Assembly: GCA_036877525.1 (NCBI GenBank)
Contig: JAZGTH010000059.1
Location: 3,286,001-3,350,000 of the forward strand
DNA from: Chromobotia macracanthus
Lineage: Eukaryota > Chordata > Actinopteri > Cypriniformes > Botiidae
Direction of reading: 5' to 3'
DNA: 64,000 nucleotides
Under the pieces are notes generated by a model. The model ran no database searches and was not told where the DNA came from. It saw only the letters and a list, made by a program, of their open reading frames with translations. Positions 13,846 to 27,885 of this stretch are shown piece after piece. How positions within the stretch are numbered: the stretch's first letter is position 1; the number at the start of each line of letters is the position of its first letter. The translations under genes and the position numbers were made by a program.

Positions 13846-16800
13846 TATGTCATCCAGTGCAAGGGTATCATTATGTTAGACAGTAATGTTCCACACCTCC
13901 ACTGAGAGCTGATTATACATCACCTGTGCCGCACACGTATATACACAAACACACACACATGCAGTCGTTCACTGCAGGCCACTGACAGTGTAAAGGTGTG
14001 TTCCGGGGGTTGAGGACCTTGAGTGAGCTAAGCTAATTACACTCAGTGGTAATTATAACAGCTACAGCCACAATGACCTTCTGGTATGAGGCAACACATG
14101 TGCATAACACAATTCTATAAGCATTTTCAGAATTCCAGGGAGTACAGAGGAGACAATGACCTGTAGATGTTACTCTGAGGAGACACATGACATGGGCAAG
14201 AGTAAATCTGTGCTTGCACAGGTGGTGATGATGGTGCTTTGGCATCATTTTTCTAAGTATCTCCCCACAGAGACATTGTAATGGTTCTTTAATAGTCATT
14301 CACGGCTAATTCTGTAATATTCCCAAACACATCCCTTTATTGCAGTTGTTATGTGGTGGTTTTATCCTCTAGGTCACACTTAAAGTCTGGGAATTACTGA
14401 TTCTGGTACTGATTCTTTTTGATGATGGATGATTCCATCTATCCCTTTTGTTTCTTTTTATAAAATGCCATTTATTTTTGATGTGAATCTCTAGCTTCAT
14501 GTTGTTATAAGAAGAACTAGTCTGTAATTAGACTGATTTAAAGCTCACAAAGCTTAAGTACCCAACACGGTTAATTTGGACTGAAAGTAATGACTGATGC
14601 GTCCATGAATCATATTAATTCATTAACTGCTCACACTCATTCATGAGTGTTTCTGATTTAATAAAAAGTCATTCATTTGTGAATGTGGCTACGCTTACCG
14701 CGCTGCATGTTTGTTGTTGCGGGCAACTATCGCAGATAATAAAACGAAGATGTGATCTGTTTTTTGTCTTTTTAATATTTCACATTTAATTCAGGCTGCA
14801 AGCTCAGAACTCTTTGATCTCCCGCTGTGATGCTGAGGATTCAGCAGTGACTCAGGAAAGTCTTAATGGAAACCAAATCAAGAAAGTTTTTCTGTTCAAA
14901 TACGTTTTTTAAATGGAAGTGGCTGAGAACTGAATCAGAACTGATTCTCAGTTCCCAACCCTTGTAAGGTCTAAGCTTGATTCGTGTTCACAGCTTTACA
15001 AGATTCATTTACCTGGGTCACCCTGCCAAGCTGCCCACCAGGATAACTTGTACTTAAAGTCCAAAAATTGTCCAAAAACACTTACAAGTGCCAAATGCGA
15101 CCAAAACTTGGCTTTGGTTCCTTTCCAGCTGAGCTGTAGCTTTATTTTGACATAGTATTACATGGTTTAACTTTTATATTCAGAAATATTTATGACTGGT
15201 ACATTTTCTCCATTCACTCAACATGAGGCAGTGCACTAACTAAACATACCTTTTAAACAGCATGCACAAGCTCATGTTTAAAGCACCTTTAAGCCCCATA
15301 TTAAAGTCACATATCGTTGCATGTCTGGTAATGCCTTTCGTGTAATAACAAATCATTCCAAATATGATTAAGCGCTGTTTTGTATGTGTCCACTGGTGTT
15401 AGATGAGTCTGAGCTCACAGGAAGATATGCAGGGGTCTTCAGTTATGATAACATTCAGCACTGACAACATTAAAGATTGTTGTTCTTGTGTGGTTAAGCC
15501 ACGTGGTGCTCTAGGGCACACCTGACACGCTGTTCATTTTTCAGTGTGTTCTTTTGTGGTTAACAGTCCTTCAATATATGAGGATTTATGGATTTGCAGA
15601 AACACACTCACACACTGTCCCTAAGAGAGGGCTGACAGAGCATGCAACTCATTTCACTGTTTTCTTTCTCTCTCGGTTTTCCCCATCTCTCTCTTCTACT
15701 CAGACACACACACACACGCTCCTGAGGCAGCTTAGATACTGTAGTCAGGAGAAAACATGGTTGATTAGTCAGGGTTAAAGTGTAATGACTGCCTCTTACA
15801 GGGGAAACAGCACAGCACTGAGACAAATCAAACTGGACGTTAGTGTTTGTTTACCAACTCCTTGAAAGAGAAAGTCTATATATGAAGAATAAGGGAACTA
15901 GAAAAGAAAAAAATAGATGCTACACACCAAAACCTGCTTATGAATTTGCTCTGATCTTCCTTTTATCACCCCACAGTATTGTGGATAAAAGTGTGAAAAA
16001 CGTTTAAGCACTGACCAGAACAAAGTTGGATTTCTTTTTCAGTGCTGGAAAATATAGATAGGATTGAGTTACGCTTGACCATCTTCCTGGTACAGAAGCT
16101 CTGACATAAAGTTGTAGGCCTTGATTCGCCGATTTTACAGAAGACAGAGTTAGAATTCAGTTTTATCAGACTTTCTACGGATTTTCATGTCTGTTACACC
16201 AGGATCACAGTGGTTGTGTGCTGTGCAGTATGTGTGCTAATGCATCACTACTGTTAGAATCAACTGAGCTGTCTACACTGGAAGTATAATAGGACCCTGT
16301 TTATATTTGTGATTTACTGCACAGCAATTTCAACAACTTTATTTTCCTCATCCATCTAAAATTAAAGTAGTATATATGAACATTAAATAGTTCACATAGT
16401 TATTCACCTATTTTGGGTTTGAGCAATACTATCTTTATAATGATTGTTTTAAAATGTGTTTTTATTTTCAAAAGAAATCCATTTATATTGCCATTAAACC
16501 ATTAGCAATATTAAAACATATTAATATCTGTTTGTTTCATTTCAGTGGGTCGTCTTTGAGGTGTAACAGAATTGTAAAAAAAGAAACCGGTGAGAGGGTC
16601 AAATGCAGGTTAAGGGTCAAAGGAGACAATATTGAGAGAAGTTTGTCTTTCTCTAATCCCTCTTCTCCATGTCTGTTTGATTGGTTAATCCCTCGCTCTG
16701 CTTCAGGCATGCAGCACTCTGAATGGATGATGGAGAGCTTGCAACTGTTCAGTCTGAAGGCTGACCTCTGTTCTGTGTCTGCCGCACTGATGTGGGATTG

Positions 16801-17760
16801 TTGCATTAGGAAACATAAATTATGATATGCGAAATCGGACTGGATGCAGCTGTAAGATAGATAAATGCAGAACTCTGTATCAATGTAGTATTACTGTATA
16901 TAGAGAGTTTTTTCCTTTGTTTAATATATTACCTACTTACTGAGTAAAAGGCAAATCTGGCAAACATGCTAAGCTAATTCACATGCTTATGTTGAACATG
17001 CTCTTGCATAATTCTGTCTCTTTCAATCCCTCTCCTTTATATAACCGCTTTTCGCTGATGTGATTTGTACAAGCAACAAATCTTGTCAGTAAATACAGCA
17101 CAATTTAAATGTTAAATGCTGAGCCAAGCTCCTGAAGCAAACAACAGATCATATGATGAAGAAACATTCTGTACAAATGAAGGCCTTTAGCTGTGCCATC
17201 TAACACCATTAGAAAACACAATCAGAGAGACGGAGATCATTGCAAAGCATTATTAAAATTAAATAACTATTTAAATTGAAAAGGTAATAAGTGTCAGTTT
17301 GTATTACTTGTAGCTATGAAATAACCAGGTCATAACCAAATGTTATAGCAGGACTTTCCGCACATTCTCTCTTCCTGTGCCACAGAGTAGAGCTGTTAGG
17401 CATGCAAAAGATGAGTGTTTGTTAGCGAAATTACCCCATGATTGCTTTATTTCTTACCAAAGCCTTTCGATCCACGATAATGAGCTCAGTGCTTATCCAC
17501 ACGACCATCAGGGGACAAATCTAATTTTGTCTGTAAAATAATGACAGCCACTTTCTTGGACATCAAAAAAAAAGGGGACCAAATTACAGCCAACACTTTC
17601 CAGTCTGCTTAAAAATGACCATGTATTTCTCTGGAGATAGGCTAAAACTGGCTTTGATAGTTTAGTTTGCCTCTGGACACATAAATTTGTGGAAGAGAAG
17701 TACAGTCACTCTTAATATGTAGAAGATGCCTTCTTAGTGCCTGTCTAGTGACTAAACTCT
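13846..17760. other. Long non-coding stretch
   Basis: No credible exon or complete repeat. Details seen: an imperfect inverted repeat around GAACTGAATCAG / CTGATTCTCAGTTC at 14926-14956; a DR1-like nuclear-receptor motif AGGTTAAGGGTCA at 16607-16619; and a 123-codon frame at 16454-16825 without recognisable domains. Confidence 0.5.
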
Positions 17761-17955
17761 AAGTCCCTTTAAGGAAAGTCTCCCCACTTCGCAACCATAT
17801 TCGCAGTGCCTCTAGGCGAATTCAGTCATAGGACACCAAGTTCTGGTTACGGTTTAGCAATTGACGGTTGGTTCTTTCTAACAGAAGGCGGGACTTCTCT
17901 AGAGCAGCCATTTTGAGCCACTTTCACCCATTCATAATAATAAAAGTGTGGCATG
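17761..17955 (+). repeat. Dispersed cyprinid-type repeat
   Basis: Begins AAGTCCCTTTAAGGAAAGTC and contains GCCTCTAGGCGAATTCAGTC, ACCAAGTTCTGGTTACG and GGCGGGACTTCTCTAGAGC. This order recalls a repeat I know as common in zebrafish-type genomes. There is no second copy in the window, so the call relies on recognition. Confidence 0.5.
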
Positions 17956-18179
17956 TTGTTAATATCTATAATCTATGCTAGACCACATAGACAGCTGGGG
18001 ACTTGAATATGGCATAATTTCTGAATTGCAATGCTTGTTGACCAGTAATGAAGTAATAAGGAACATTGGCATTGCGTCAATTTAATAAGTCACATAAGGA
18101 TAGATGTTACACTAATTTAACCATGGTTAATGGGTTCTTTGTGCTTATAGGAAGCTTTTAACCGTGGTCAAATCTCTGT

Positions 18180-18330
18180 ATCGCATGGCCTCTTGTGGCT
18201 TATTGCTTTAATATGCAACACTGCATTGCTGAAACACTTGAATGCTTAGACCATCCCACAGCAAATGAACAAATAAAAGTCATTCCACCCTTTTGGGAGT
18301 GCACGCTCCAGCGATTTCATTTAAAAAGAC
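18180..18330 (+). repeat. Dispersed repeat, family C copy 1
   Basis: CCTCTTGTGGCTTATTGCTTTA at 18190-18211 matches 60402-60423 with one difference. The following 100 bp is only weakly similar. It may be the distal part of the repeat that begins at 17761. Confidence 0.4.
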
Positions 18331-19540
18331 ATAATATCTGTCATAGGGGGCTTTTCACATCAGGCCGTGAAATATGGCCCAAAACAGGGATGAAATAGAT
18401 TATATCATTAACTTTAACTGGCTCATTTTTTTTTTCATTCTCTGAGATCTAATGGAGAGGTTTCAGTCAGTAGGTTTTAAAGGAGGTGCTTCAATTCCGT
18501 AACTGTGTTTGTGAGAGGAGGCGCTCATATGATAGCCAGAAAATGATTGGAAGAAAGACAGGGGGTAGACGCATTTGTTGTGGGTTATTAACTTATGAAT
18601 GAGAGAGAGTGAATTGCTGTGTTTGTATGGAGCATTACCTCCCAATTATGCAGCTAATGTCTGTGTGTGTGATTTTCCAACAGTTTGAGCTCATTTCATC
18701 TGTCTTTGATGTGACTGACTTCATATTTATATGTGCTTTCTTGGGTCTGTCTGTCTGTCTAAATAGTAATCAGTCATTTTTTGCAGTCTTGTTAAATTGT
18801 AAAACGTTACTTTGGTGTAATTTACAGTTAGAGAACATGAACGAGTTATTCAAATTTAACATGCATTATAATGTCATCTGCAACAGCAAAACACTTTATA
18901 TAATGATTGCATACTAACTGCTATAAATATCTTCTGTTAAAATTGTATAGCAGCCCTGTATTGTCAATGTGTTTATGTTTTTCTTTGTGGAGTATATTTG
19001 TGGGTATATTTCTGCTGCTTTGACCTCTGGGCTGTCTCGCTATAATTCGAAGAACTAAAAGCTGAGGGCCACTAGACTGTCTGAGAGGCTCTCTTTAAAA
19101 AAAACAAATGTTGAAAGTTTAGCTGCCTTAAGTTTTCTGCTTTAAACTTGCCAAATACCGAATTATCAAACTGCTGTTCTGCTTGGAAACCCAAAGTATG
19201 ACAGAATGACTAGCCCAAGCACACCTCTCCCCAGACCAGAGGCGTTAATTATCTTTAATTGTAGGATTTTTCATAGTAACTAACTTTAATGGGTTACACT
19301 TGTCAACGGCAGATCCTGCTCAGTTGAGCTTTGGTGTATGGTGCCAAAACTGTATCAGTATGTGTGGGCATGTCTCAGCCCTTCCCTTTATTCCCATTTT
19401 ATTAATCCTTGATCTCTCTGTTCTTTCATTTTTCCACCTTCATCTTTCTCATCTCATCTCTATCTCTGGTCATTTGTAATTGTGTTTCTGGACTGTAATT
19501 CATTCTGTCTAATATAATTCCCTCTTCTTCATGAGTGGGC
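18331..19540. other. Non-coding stretch, nothing recognised
   Basis: AT-rich, with a T9 run near 18427 and stops in all frames apart from a 102-codon frame (18609-18917) with no domain. Confidence 0.5.
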
Positions 19541-20030
19541 ACGTGTGCTGGAGCCTCTGGCCTCTGTGTTTGTGCCATGTGGTCTGAGTCCAAATTACAT
19601 TCGCTTCCACTTTACTTGGGTTCTTTTAAAACACTCCACCCTGCGTATGCGCACACAATAATTTAATCTGACTTCAATTTGGATTTGAATTTCAATTGGC
19701 AGCACGAATATTGACCCAGTGTCTTTTGCTGCATATCAAATCGTGCCTACGTCAGGGTGAGTCTGGGATTATAGCGATGATTTGCCCTCAGTAGACGAGC
19801 TGGAATGAAAATCTTTGGGCTGTCGTCGCCAAACTTATGGCTTACTACTTAGCAGAATCTCAATTTAATTATATCACCCTTTTTAGTTTTCATTTCACAC
19901 ATTCTGCTTTTCAGCCAGCACTTTTAATTATCTCTGTTTGATTCCAGTATTATTTTACAAGAATGAAGACTTTACTTTGCCCTCAACCTCCTAATATTAC
20001 AGTCAATTCAAATTAGTGTGTTGTATTGGC
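19541..20030. promoter_or_regulatory. Possible conserved non-coding element
   Basis: A repeat-free, even-composition block. It contains TGCATATCAAAT (POU/octamer-like, near 19731), CACGTG-like and TACGTCA words (near 19749), and repeated TTTAATTA homeodomain cores (near 19862 and 19923). Density and variety of such sites resemble developmental enhancers of vertebrates. This is inferred without alignment. Confidence 0.35.
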
Positions 20031-20520
20031 ATGACGCTCTCTCTCTCTCTCTCTCATCAGCCCGAGTATTCCCTCACTGGCCACCCTCGTTTCCCACATC
20101 AAACACTGTAGTGCCACATCTTTCTCTCCTCACCCTTTGGGGCCAACTGGCAGGGACAATCTGTATGCAATATGTGCCGCTCCTATATATAGACCTCCCT
20201 GTACCGTCAACACATTCATATGTACTGTAAAACTCCATCCCTCCATCCACACCACATGTCCTATACTGTAGGTTCATGAAGGTCACAAACTTGTGCAATA
20301 AACGTAGACAGAGGTGTAATCCTGGAGAGACCACATGCAATAGGTACAGATGGATTATCTAACCTTGCCATTTGTAGATGAGGCAATGTACTCCTTACTC
20401 TATGTACATTCTACACTCTAGAATTAAGAAAAAGTCATATGAACTTGTATGCACGGCACTGGGATACGATCGGATTTTGGACAATGATTCTATTTTAAAC
20501 ATTGTTTGGTGGTCAGATGG

Positions 20521-20548
20521 TTTTATTTATTTATTTATTTATTTATTT
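20521..20548. repeat. (TTTA)7 microsatellite
   Basis: Seven tandem TTTA units. Confidence 0.92.
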
Positions 20549-20772
20549 CCTCCCCTGAAGCAAATATTTAATTTCCTCTGTTTAATTTCCTTTTTCCATA
20601 TTCCGCTCTGTACTATGTGGCAAATGTTTATTTTCAACCAATTTGCTTGGTATAAATGTCATAAAAGTGCTTTCATTCCATTGGGAATGCCAGAATTCTG
20701 TGTAGACAGACGCGGGATTGGGTGGGTGACTCTGCAATGAGGCAGTTAAGGAAAACCATCAGGAAAGATTCC

Positions 20773-20797
20773 ATATATATATATATATATATATATA
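20773..20797. repeat. (AT)12 microsatellite
   Basis: About 25 bp of perfect AT units. Confidence 0.92.
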
Positions 20798-23700
20798 GTG
20801 GCTCCATATCCCACACAGACACGATTCAGTCAGTAGAAAGGGGCATTCAGGACACTGATATTTGCGTAATTATTTCTAATATGACAGTGGCGTTCATATT
20901 CTCCACTCTCCTGCTGTTTCCGAGACATTTATTTAGGGAACCTAATGCCCTGGTGCACTTGTAGAATGTATTAGTGTTATAGAGAATGAGAAATAGACCA
21001 TGCAGGTAGACGGCACATTTAATTTGACACAAATAAAAATGAGGATTGAGGGATATGGGTGAAGTCAATGAAGTTTAATGTTATGTTGTCTTAAGGTCAC
21101 ATGTAATTTTGTACAAAACTTTATTGTAACAATGTATTTTTAATGTTGCATCAACTGAATGAATGAGCTGAAAAGAACAAGGTACAACCTATTGAACAGA
21201 CTGTACAATCTGTCCTTCACAGCCTACATTTAATTTGCATTAAATTAAATACAGAACTTCAGTCAGGTTAGATGACATTGTTCAATACTAAGCTTGACCA
21301 ATCACAGCTGTGTTCCGTTGATATGTTAACAGGAGTTGAAAATGACTTTTGAGTTTGAAAATCCAAAAACAATCAATGAAAACTGCAACAATAACACTGT
21401 TCACTGTATATGCTAGTAGTGTGAATAGTGGTTTGGCAAATGCATATAAGCTTTATTATTAGCATGAATTTAAAGGCTTCCTCTCTGACTTATTTGTATA
21501 TATCGATTTTTCCACAAAACCATATACAGAACGACATTTCATTACAGTTGTAATGCAGATTCCATCCATCTGTCTGTTATGTGAAGCACATTTAAGCAGA
21601 CAAACAAAGAGAGAGAGAAAAGAAGGATGTCTTATTATATCTGCAGCTCTGTATCGATTAATCTGTCACCATCGTCTGCACATTGTTAGGGTGGATATAT
21701 GGCAGGACGGCTTTCTACTTAAAACACACAGATGATTTGTGAGGTACTTTATTGTACAGTGTTTCTCTGAACTGTTGATCTGTGGTTCACATCTCCACAC
21801 CAACACACACATGGAGTCGTTTTCAGGGAGGAAACACCCTGTCCACTTTTATGATCTGACCCAGTGTGCCAAAAACACACAGCCATTTATTCCGGACGGT
21901 GTTTGTTCTGGGCAGAATACATTGCTGTGTAAAGTTTATTTTAATGTGCAGACCTTTACATTGGGGTATTTGTGAGCACAGAATTCAGTCCAACTCTGCA
22001 ACTCTGGTCACAGGTCTAGCAAGCTGTCTCATTGTATATATACACAGTCTCATTGAGTATATACAGCCTTAGCTCTCAGTAATGTTTACTTCATTTTAAT
22101 TTTATATTAATTTGAAAACAAAGAGAAATAGCATAACTTCTTAATGTTATAGTTAATTTTTGTTAAGAGATGCACAAAAGCTACATAGTTTTAAAAGCAG
22201 AGAATGTCAAATTAAAATGTATTAGGAAAATCCTAAAAGTGTCGAGGCTACATTGGAAAATGTACTGGTAATTTTCTGCCAGGACATATGTTATTTTTTG
22301 GACATTTCCGTTAACCCTAAAATACAATGCAATGCATAGCAAAATTCAATATACAGGTAAAACAGCTGTAAAAATAATCCAAATGGAAAATTCCTTCGTA
22401 ATACAGTACATTGTGCCCTATTTTTGATGTTATAATTGGGTTATGTATTAAGTAAAGCATTTGAATGGGAAAAAGTCTGAAGTTGGCACATAAGTTGAAT
22501 GTAAGTGCATAACCCAGGCAGAAATTCTGTGAGCCAGCACCATGTCTAAAAATGTATTGATGTAGGCCAGTTAGATGTTAACTGAATAGATTCTCAGGCA
22601 GAGCAGCTTTGTGTGTTCATTGGAAAGGCTTATAGAGCAGCTCATCCTGGTGGGTGGGCAGCAGCTGGCACATGGGCACAGCAGTCATTCCTTGATCAAA
22701 AACACTAGACACAATCAGTCTGAGAGGATCACATTGATTTGTGCATTCATGTAACTTTCCAGAGGAACTGAAGCACAAAGGGCAGGTCTGGGCAGGTCTC
22801 CCTAAATTTTTTTGGACAGAGACCTACAAACACACCGCTGTCCCAGCTATCCAAGAGAGGACACCCCATTGGTTTTTATTGTTCTTAAACTGCAAGGAAT
22901 GACTATAGATACACACATTTCAAATGGGTCAGAAAAAAAATCCTCAGAGCCCCTACTCTACTGGTGGGTAATACTGCGATTCTCATTTCTACGGTAACAT
23001 ATAATTAGACTTCTGTGATTGGAGGGTCTCCATCAGTTGGAGTAACCCAGGCCCTTCCCCTAAAATACAATGTGGCACATTTGAAATTAAATTTTTAATT
23101 TTTAAACTTTTCTTTTGAGGACATCTCCAAAAAGAGTACAAAATAGGGCCAGAAACTCGTAAAACTAAAAATTCTTTTTCAACAAGTGAGGAAAGAAACA
23201 GGAAATGAAAAATGGAGAGAAAAACTTTATAGATGAAAGCAGCTAAGGATAACACTTTAAACTGTACATTATAAAGAAAAAACTGTTCTGTAGAACATTT
23301 TCTTGACTTATAAATGTGGATATGGATGTAATCTACAAAAGAAACATTTTGACATACTTGGATGAACATGTTTTAATGCTTCCATAAGTTATAAAACTAA
23401 ATATTAATCCAAGAATTACACCTTACCTTCATTTATTTAAATCATAAAAAAATGTTATTTAATAAATGAATTTGTTTCTGCATACGCAGGCAGTAAGCAA
23501 TGTAGGAAGTTGTCCACAACCACTAGAGTTAGAATTTTGCATTTCATTTGCAGTTAAATGGAATTTTACTATGCAAAACTGATCGTAGATCAGCAGTTAA
23601 TAGGCAGCTTTATCCAGAAGCTACAATCAGCAGCAGAGTAGACTGACTGAGATAATTCCCCTTCAGTATTCTGTATGCGTCAGTTGAGGTCATAAATCAA

Positions 23701-24189
23701 ATGCTATCGTGTGTATGTTGAATGCATGAAGCAGAATGCTGTGACTGCAAATTAGGAGACTGATGCACGATCACTAGTGTTAATGCAGTATTTTAAGTGT
23801 GTGTGTGAGTGTTGGCATTCAATCAGCAATTTCTGTTTTGGCAATATATATTATTGGAGGCACAGCAACCATTATAACTAAGGGGGAAACATGCCACCCA
23901 CTTAGGAATCTCTCCCCACCCCAAAAAATATATAGTGACCAACACCAAACAGAAGCCAACCAGTTGCCAGTTGCTATAATCCACTATGGCTAGTGATCAT
24001 TCACCCCATAGTTCAGGCAGGCAAATGTTACAAAACCTATTTAATATTCATTAAAGACTTTTGTTTATGTTATTATAATGTAAATGTTATTTCTAGATTT
24101 GTGTTGTGTGGTTTTAATGTGCTTTAGAACAAACCATGTGTAAATTCATCAATCAGCAACACTGCAGAGTATTTTCTCCTTAAAACTGC
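20798..24189. other. Long AT-rich non-coding stretch
   Basis: No gene or repeat recognised in about 3.4 kb. All open frames are under 130 codons and lack recognisable domains. Confidence 0.5.
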
Positions 24190-24395
24190 TGTTTACCAAT
24201 GACGGTCTCAAAAACGGTTTGAAATCACCTGTTTTCACATTAACAACTGGATCAAATAGTCTGAGCTGGAGTGATTGGGTGGAGGCGGGGCTATTTTGCA
24301 AGTCAAGGAATTTTCACAGGAAAAAAGTTTACATGTTATTTTGATGATCAAAAGTGAGAAATTATTGACTACAGGGGAGCTTTAATAAGGCGATA
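24190..24395. repeat. Possible dispersed repeat
   Basis: Contains GTGATTGGGTGGAGGCGGGG and ends near GGGGAGCTTTAATAAGG, reminiscent of a terminus of dispersed fish elements. No second copy is seen in the window. Confidence 0.25.
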
Positions 24396-25431
24396 ATAAG
24401 TGATAAAATGAGATAATAAGGCTTATCATCCCCCCAAACACACACACACATACACACACACACACTTTTCAGGTCCACTGCCCATGTATACTTTTTAAAA
24501 CTAATTTAACTGTGAGTGCTCTTACAGTATGTTTACAGTATGAAGCATCTCTGTAAAACCAGTCCTCCATTAAATCTGCAACCAGTGCATGAATGTATTT
24601 TGCTGTTCTCTCTCCTATATTTTCTCTTTTTCACTCCCTGTTTCTGTTCTTCTCTGAAACGCGTTGCTCTTCACTCTTTCTGAGTGTTTTAGCCCACCTG
24701 CTTTCAGTGGATACAAACATACACCTGCTGCACTCATATATAATCATCTCTCCCTTAAGTACTCAGCACTAGCTATATACCTACAGCTGCAAACTGACAG
24801 ATGGGACAACAGGAAAGAATCCAACATGCACTGATCTGCAGTGAATGGGATCATATTAGGTGTGCAGGCAAGGATAGAAAAAAAATTAAACATTATATTT
24901 TAAGGGATGAGCATCTTTATAGGATGAAGGTGGAGAGCTTCTAGACAGGTATAGACAACAGTTGTCTCTCGTTCCTATTTGTAACATCACTCACATAAAC
25001 AATTTCTCTAATGATTTTGTACTGAGAATGGATAAATGAGGTGTGAAGGCTTTATATGGATGTACAATGCGTTTACCGTTAAAGAATGTCCAGTGGACCC
25101 TGTAATACACTTTAATGGAACACGTTAATATAAAAACCCAACATCATGTATAAATGGGGAACAAATATTACATACATAAATCATTATGCAATTTCCTGCA
25201 TAGCAAAGTTTGTGCATAGTTTTGTTCATTTAAGTTTAATGGAAATTAAGACTTCTGTGCCAAAATGCTGAAAAACACTTCTTTAGATTACATGGCCAAA
25301 ATAAATGAAAATGTTAATATTTTATATTTGTGCACTAAATGCTATAATGATGTAAGAAAGACTACATTCCTATATTCACAAGCTGTTTTTCATTGCCGTT
25401 TCCCGGGAGGATTTTTTTGAATGACTTTAAG

Positions 25432-25434
<3 letters not shown>
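24396..25434. other. Non-coding stretch
   Basis: A short interrupted (CA)n lies at 24435-24465. Nothing else recognised. Confidence 0.5.

Positions 25435-25495
<61 letters not shown>
25435..25495. repeat. (GT)30 microsatellite
   Basis: About 61 bp of perfect GT units; the reverse-strand frame is poly-His-Thr. Confidence 0.97.
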
Positions 25496-25496
<1 letters not shown>

Positions 25497-25599
25497 TGAT
25501 CTCCTTACTAATTTATTGTCCGGGTAGCCAGTCACTTTACGTCTAATTAAAACAGAGTGCTTGTGTCGAATGACCTGTTCCATCACACACACATACACG

Positions 25600-26245
25600 G
25601 AGAAAGTTTATGACGATGTAAACAACCTCAGTAAAGCCATATGATGTCTGGTTTGTACCGTACAGTACAGAAGCCTGTATAAATAATGTAAACGATATCC
25701 CGGCAGTTCAACGAAAAATCGTAGAACTGCTCATGAACCTTATGATATACTAGAGCCATTAACCAAGCGTGTTTGTACGTGTGTGTATTTGTGTATGTGT
25801 TTGATGACGATTAATGGACAGGGTTAAGGCGATCAGGAGGGTCAAAGGTCAAGCATTCATGCAGATATGGGTATATTTTAAGGCTTTAATGCTGTCTGAC
25901 TCTCCCTCACTGTTTGCTGTTTTTTTCCATTTGTGACTCCTGAAATCATTTCTCTTGCTTGGGTGAAATCTGAGACGAGTCTTAGTGGATAAGTAAAATT
26001 TGTCAATGAAGTGTGTGTGTGTGTGTGTGTGTGTGAAGTGAATGTGCACCCTATAGGTGGCATCAATCCAGACGAGACAACTACCATTTGTTTTCATCAC
26101 TGGAAGCGTGTTTGCGTGTGTGTGTTTGTGTTGGTGTGTGTATATGTGGGTGCGTGTGCACTTGCGTGCTGACTCAGTCACATCAGGTCCTTTGAGGCGG
26201 CACTGCTGGGTTGTTTACATTGCTGTCGCCATGACAACTGCTTCC
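25600..26245. promoter_or_regulatory. Motif cluster: DR1, MARE-like, RFX X-box
   Basis: Within 400 bp lie GGGTCAAAGGTCA at 25839-25851 (direct repeat of AGGTCA-type half-sites spaced by 1, as bound by HNF4/RXR/COUP-TF), TGCTGACTCAGTCA at 26167-26180 (an AP-1 core with one MAF half), and GTCGCCATGACAAC at 26225-26238 (X-box, one mismatch). The motifs are seen in the sequence; joint regulatory function is inferred. A (GT)12 tract (26011-26035) lies inside. Confidence 0.35.
26011..26035. repeat. (GT)12 microsatellite
   Basis: 25 bp of perfect GT units. Confidence 0.93.
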
Positions 26246-26247
26246 CA

Positions 26248-26272
26248 ACACACACACACACACACACACACA
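26248..26272. repeat. (CA)12 microsatellite
   Basis: Perfect CA units directly after the X-box-like site. Confidence 0.93.
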
Positions 26273-27648
26273 ATCTGAGCCATCAATCATCTGCAGGAAA
26301 TGAAACTGCCTGCTGATTCCTGTGCTGTTTTGTTTGACACAGCATTCTCACCACACAGCTACAGTGCAAAAAAATAATCTTAATAGAAAACACTAACATT
26401 GTAACACTGTTGCAGTAAAACCCTCTTAATTGGTTAGTTATTTGTAAATCAATTAAAATATATTTCACATGTTAACACTGTTAAAACTATGAAGTTTTAA
26501 ATATAAAAAAAATATCCTTGTAAGTTGTAAGTCCCTGCATGACACATTTGATTGTATTTAGTTTAACTTGTACTTTTTTAGTTTTGCCATCAGCTGTATA
26601 TTGGAGAATTTCACATCACGTTGTATGATTAGTCAATATTTACATCTTTCTTTTAGAGTTGTTATTCTGATGGAGGTTTGTCTTTGTGTTTATGGCACAT
26701 GGAAGGGCCTATTTTGAGTCTTTCATTATTATGGTGGGTTTTAGTATAAATTATACATACAGTACATACAGTATAACATTATTTGCATAATAACATTAAA
26801 ATGTTGCACTGTAATGCATAAAACACTGTCATTGTTTGTTAAAGTTAAGTTCTGGTAGATACAGCTGTTGTTTTTTATCTCGGTTTTAATTTTTCAGTGG
26901 AGATTGTGTTTCCAATAGCCACAATTTATCTCCAAAAGATTCATTCAGTTGTCATTATAGTTTATTTCGTCTTACCTCCTCTCTTTGCTTTTTTTGTTCA
27001 TGTTTCAGTCCTGCTCGCATAAATGTGAGACAAAATGACAGTGTATTGTTGAAAACATTTCAGATGAAATTTCTGCCTTTTGTTACACATAAAAAAGTGT
27101 TCCAAGTATTACACTTTTAAATCACACATATATTTTAACACATTTTGTATGATTGGAAGGGAATGTATGATATCATTAAAATACAGAGTAAATATAATTT
27201 TTCAGAAGAATAAGGAATGCAAGTTTTTGTGCATGTACTTACAAGGAAAAATTACCAAACTAGCACATGATATCTTTTAATGTTCGCAACAACATTATGG
27301 AATTAATAAAGTAAACAACAGAATTTTTATCATTATACTAAACACCCTACAGCTATAGCCTTTGGTAATTAATTTTACATTATCATTTTCTCAGGTGTAG
27401 TAGAAGACTTATCTTTATAAAAACACACATTTTCAGAGTGAAGCAGAATTTTGAGTGGATACATGATGAAATCACTGATGCTAATGATTGCTCATTAATC
27501 ATGTGCCTTGAAGTTTCTTGACAAATTTCTAGAACCGAGAGAGAGAGATAAAAGATGTATTTTTCCTCTGTACCAACTTAAATGTCTGTTAAATGTCATT
27601 TGCCTGTCAAGATTGTAAATCTCGTTGTAGTCAGACGTTTGTGACTTC
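26273..27648. other. AT-rich non-coding stretch
   Basis: Very AT-rich with stops in all frames. Nothing recognised. Confidence 0.55.
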
Positions 27649-27762
<114 letters not shown>

Positions 27763-27885
27763 GCACTGCTGTGTCTCCTGTCATGACAAATGATGGATTG
27801 TAGGTTTTGGTAAACACAACTCAACAGAGAAAGTTAGACACATCAAAATCCTTCTGAACTCTGCTAGATAATAATAGGGAAGACT

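Noticed and set aside
16384..16420. Another copy of the TTAAAGGGATAGTTCA element (AAATAGTTCACATAG)
   Set aside because: Only a few bases match and no internal words follow.
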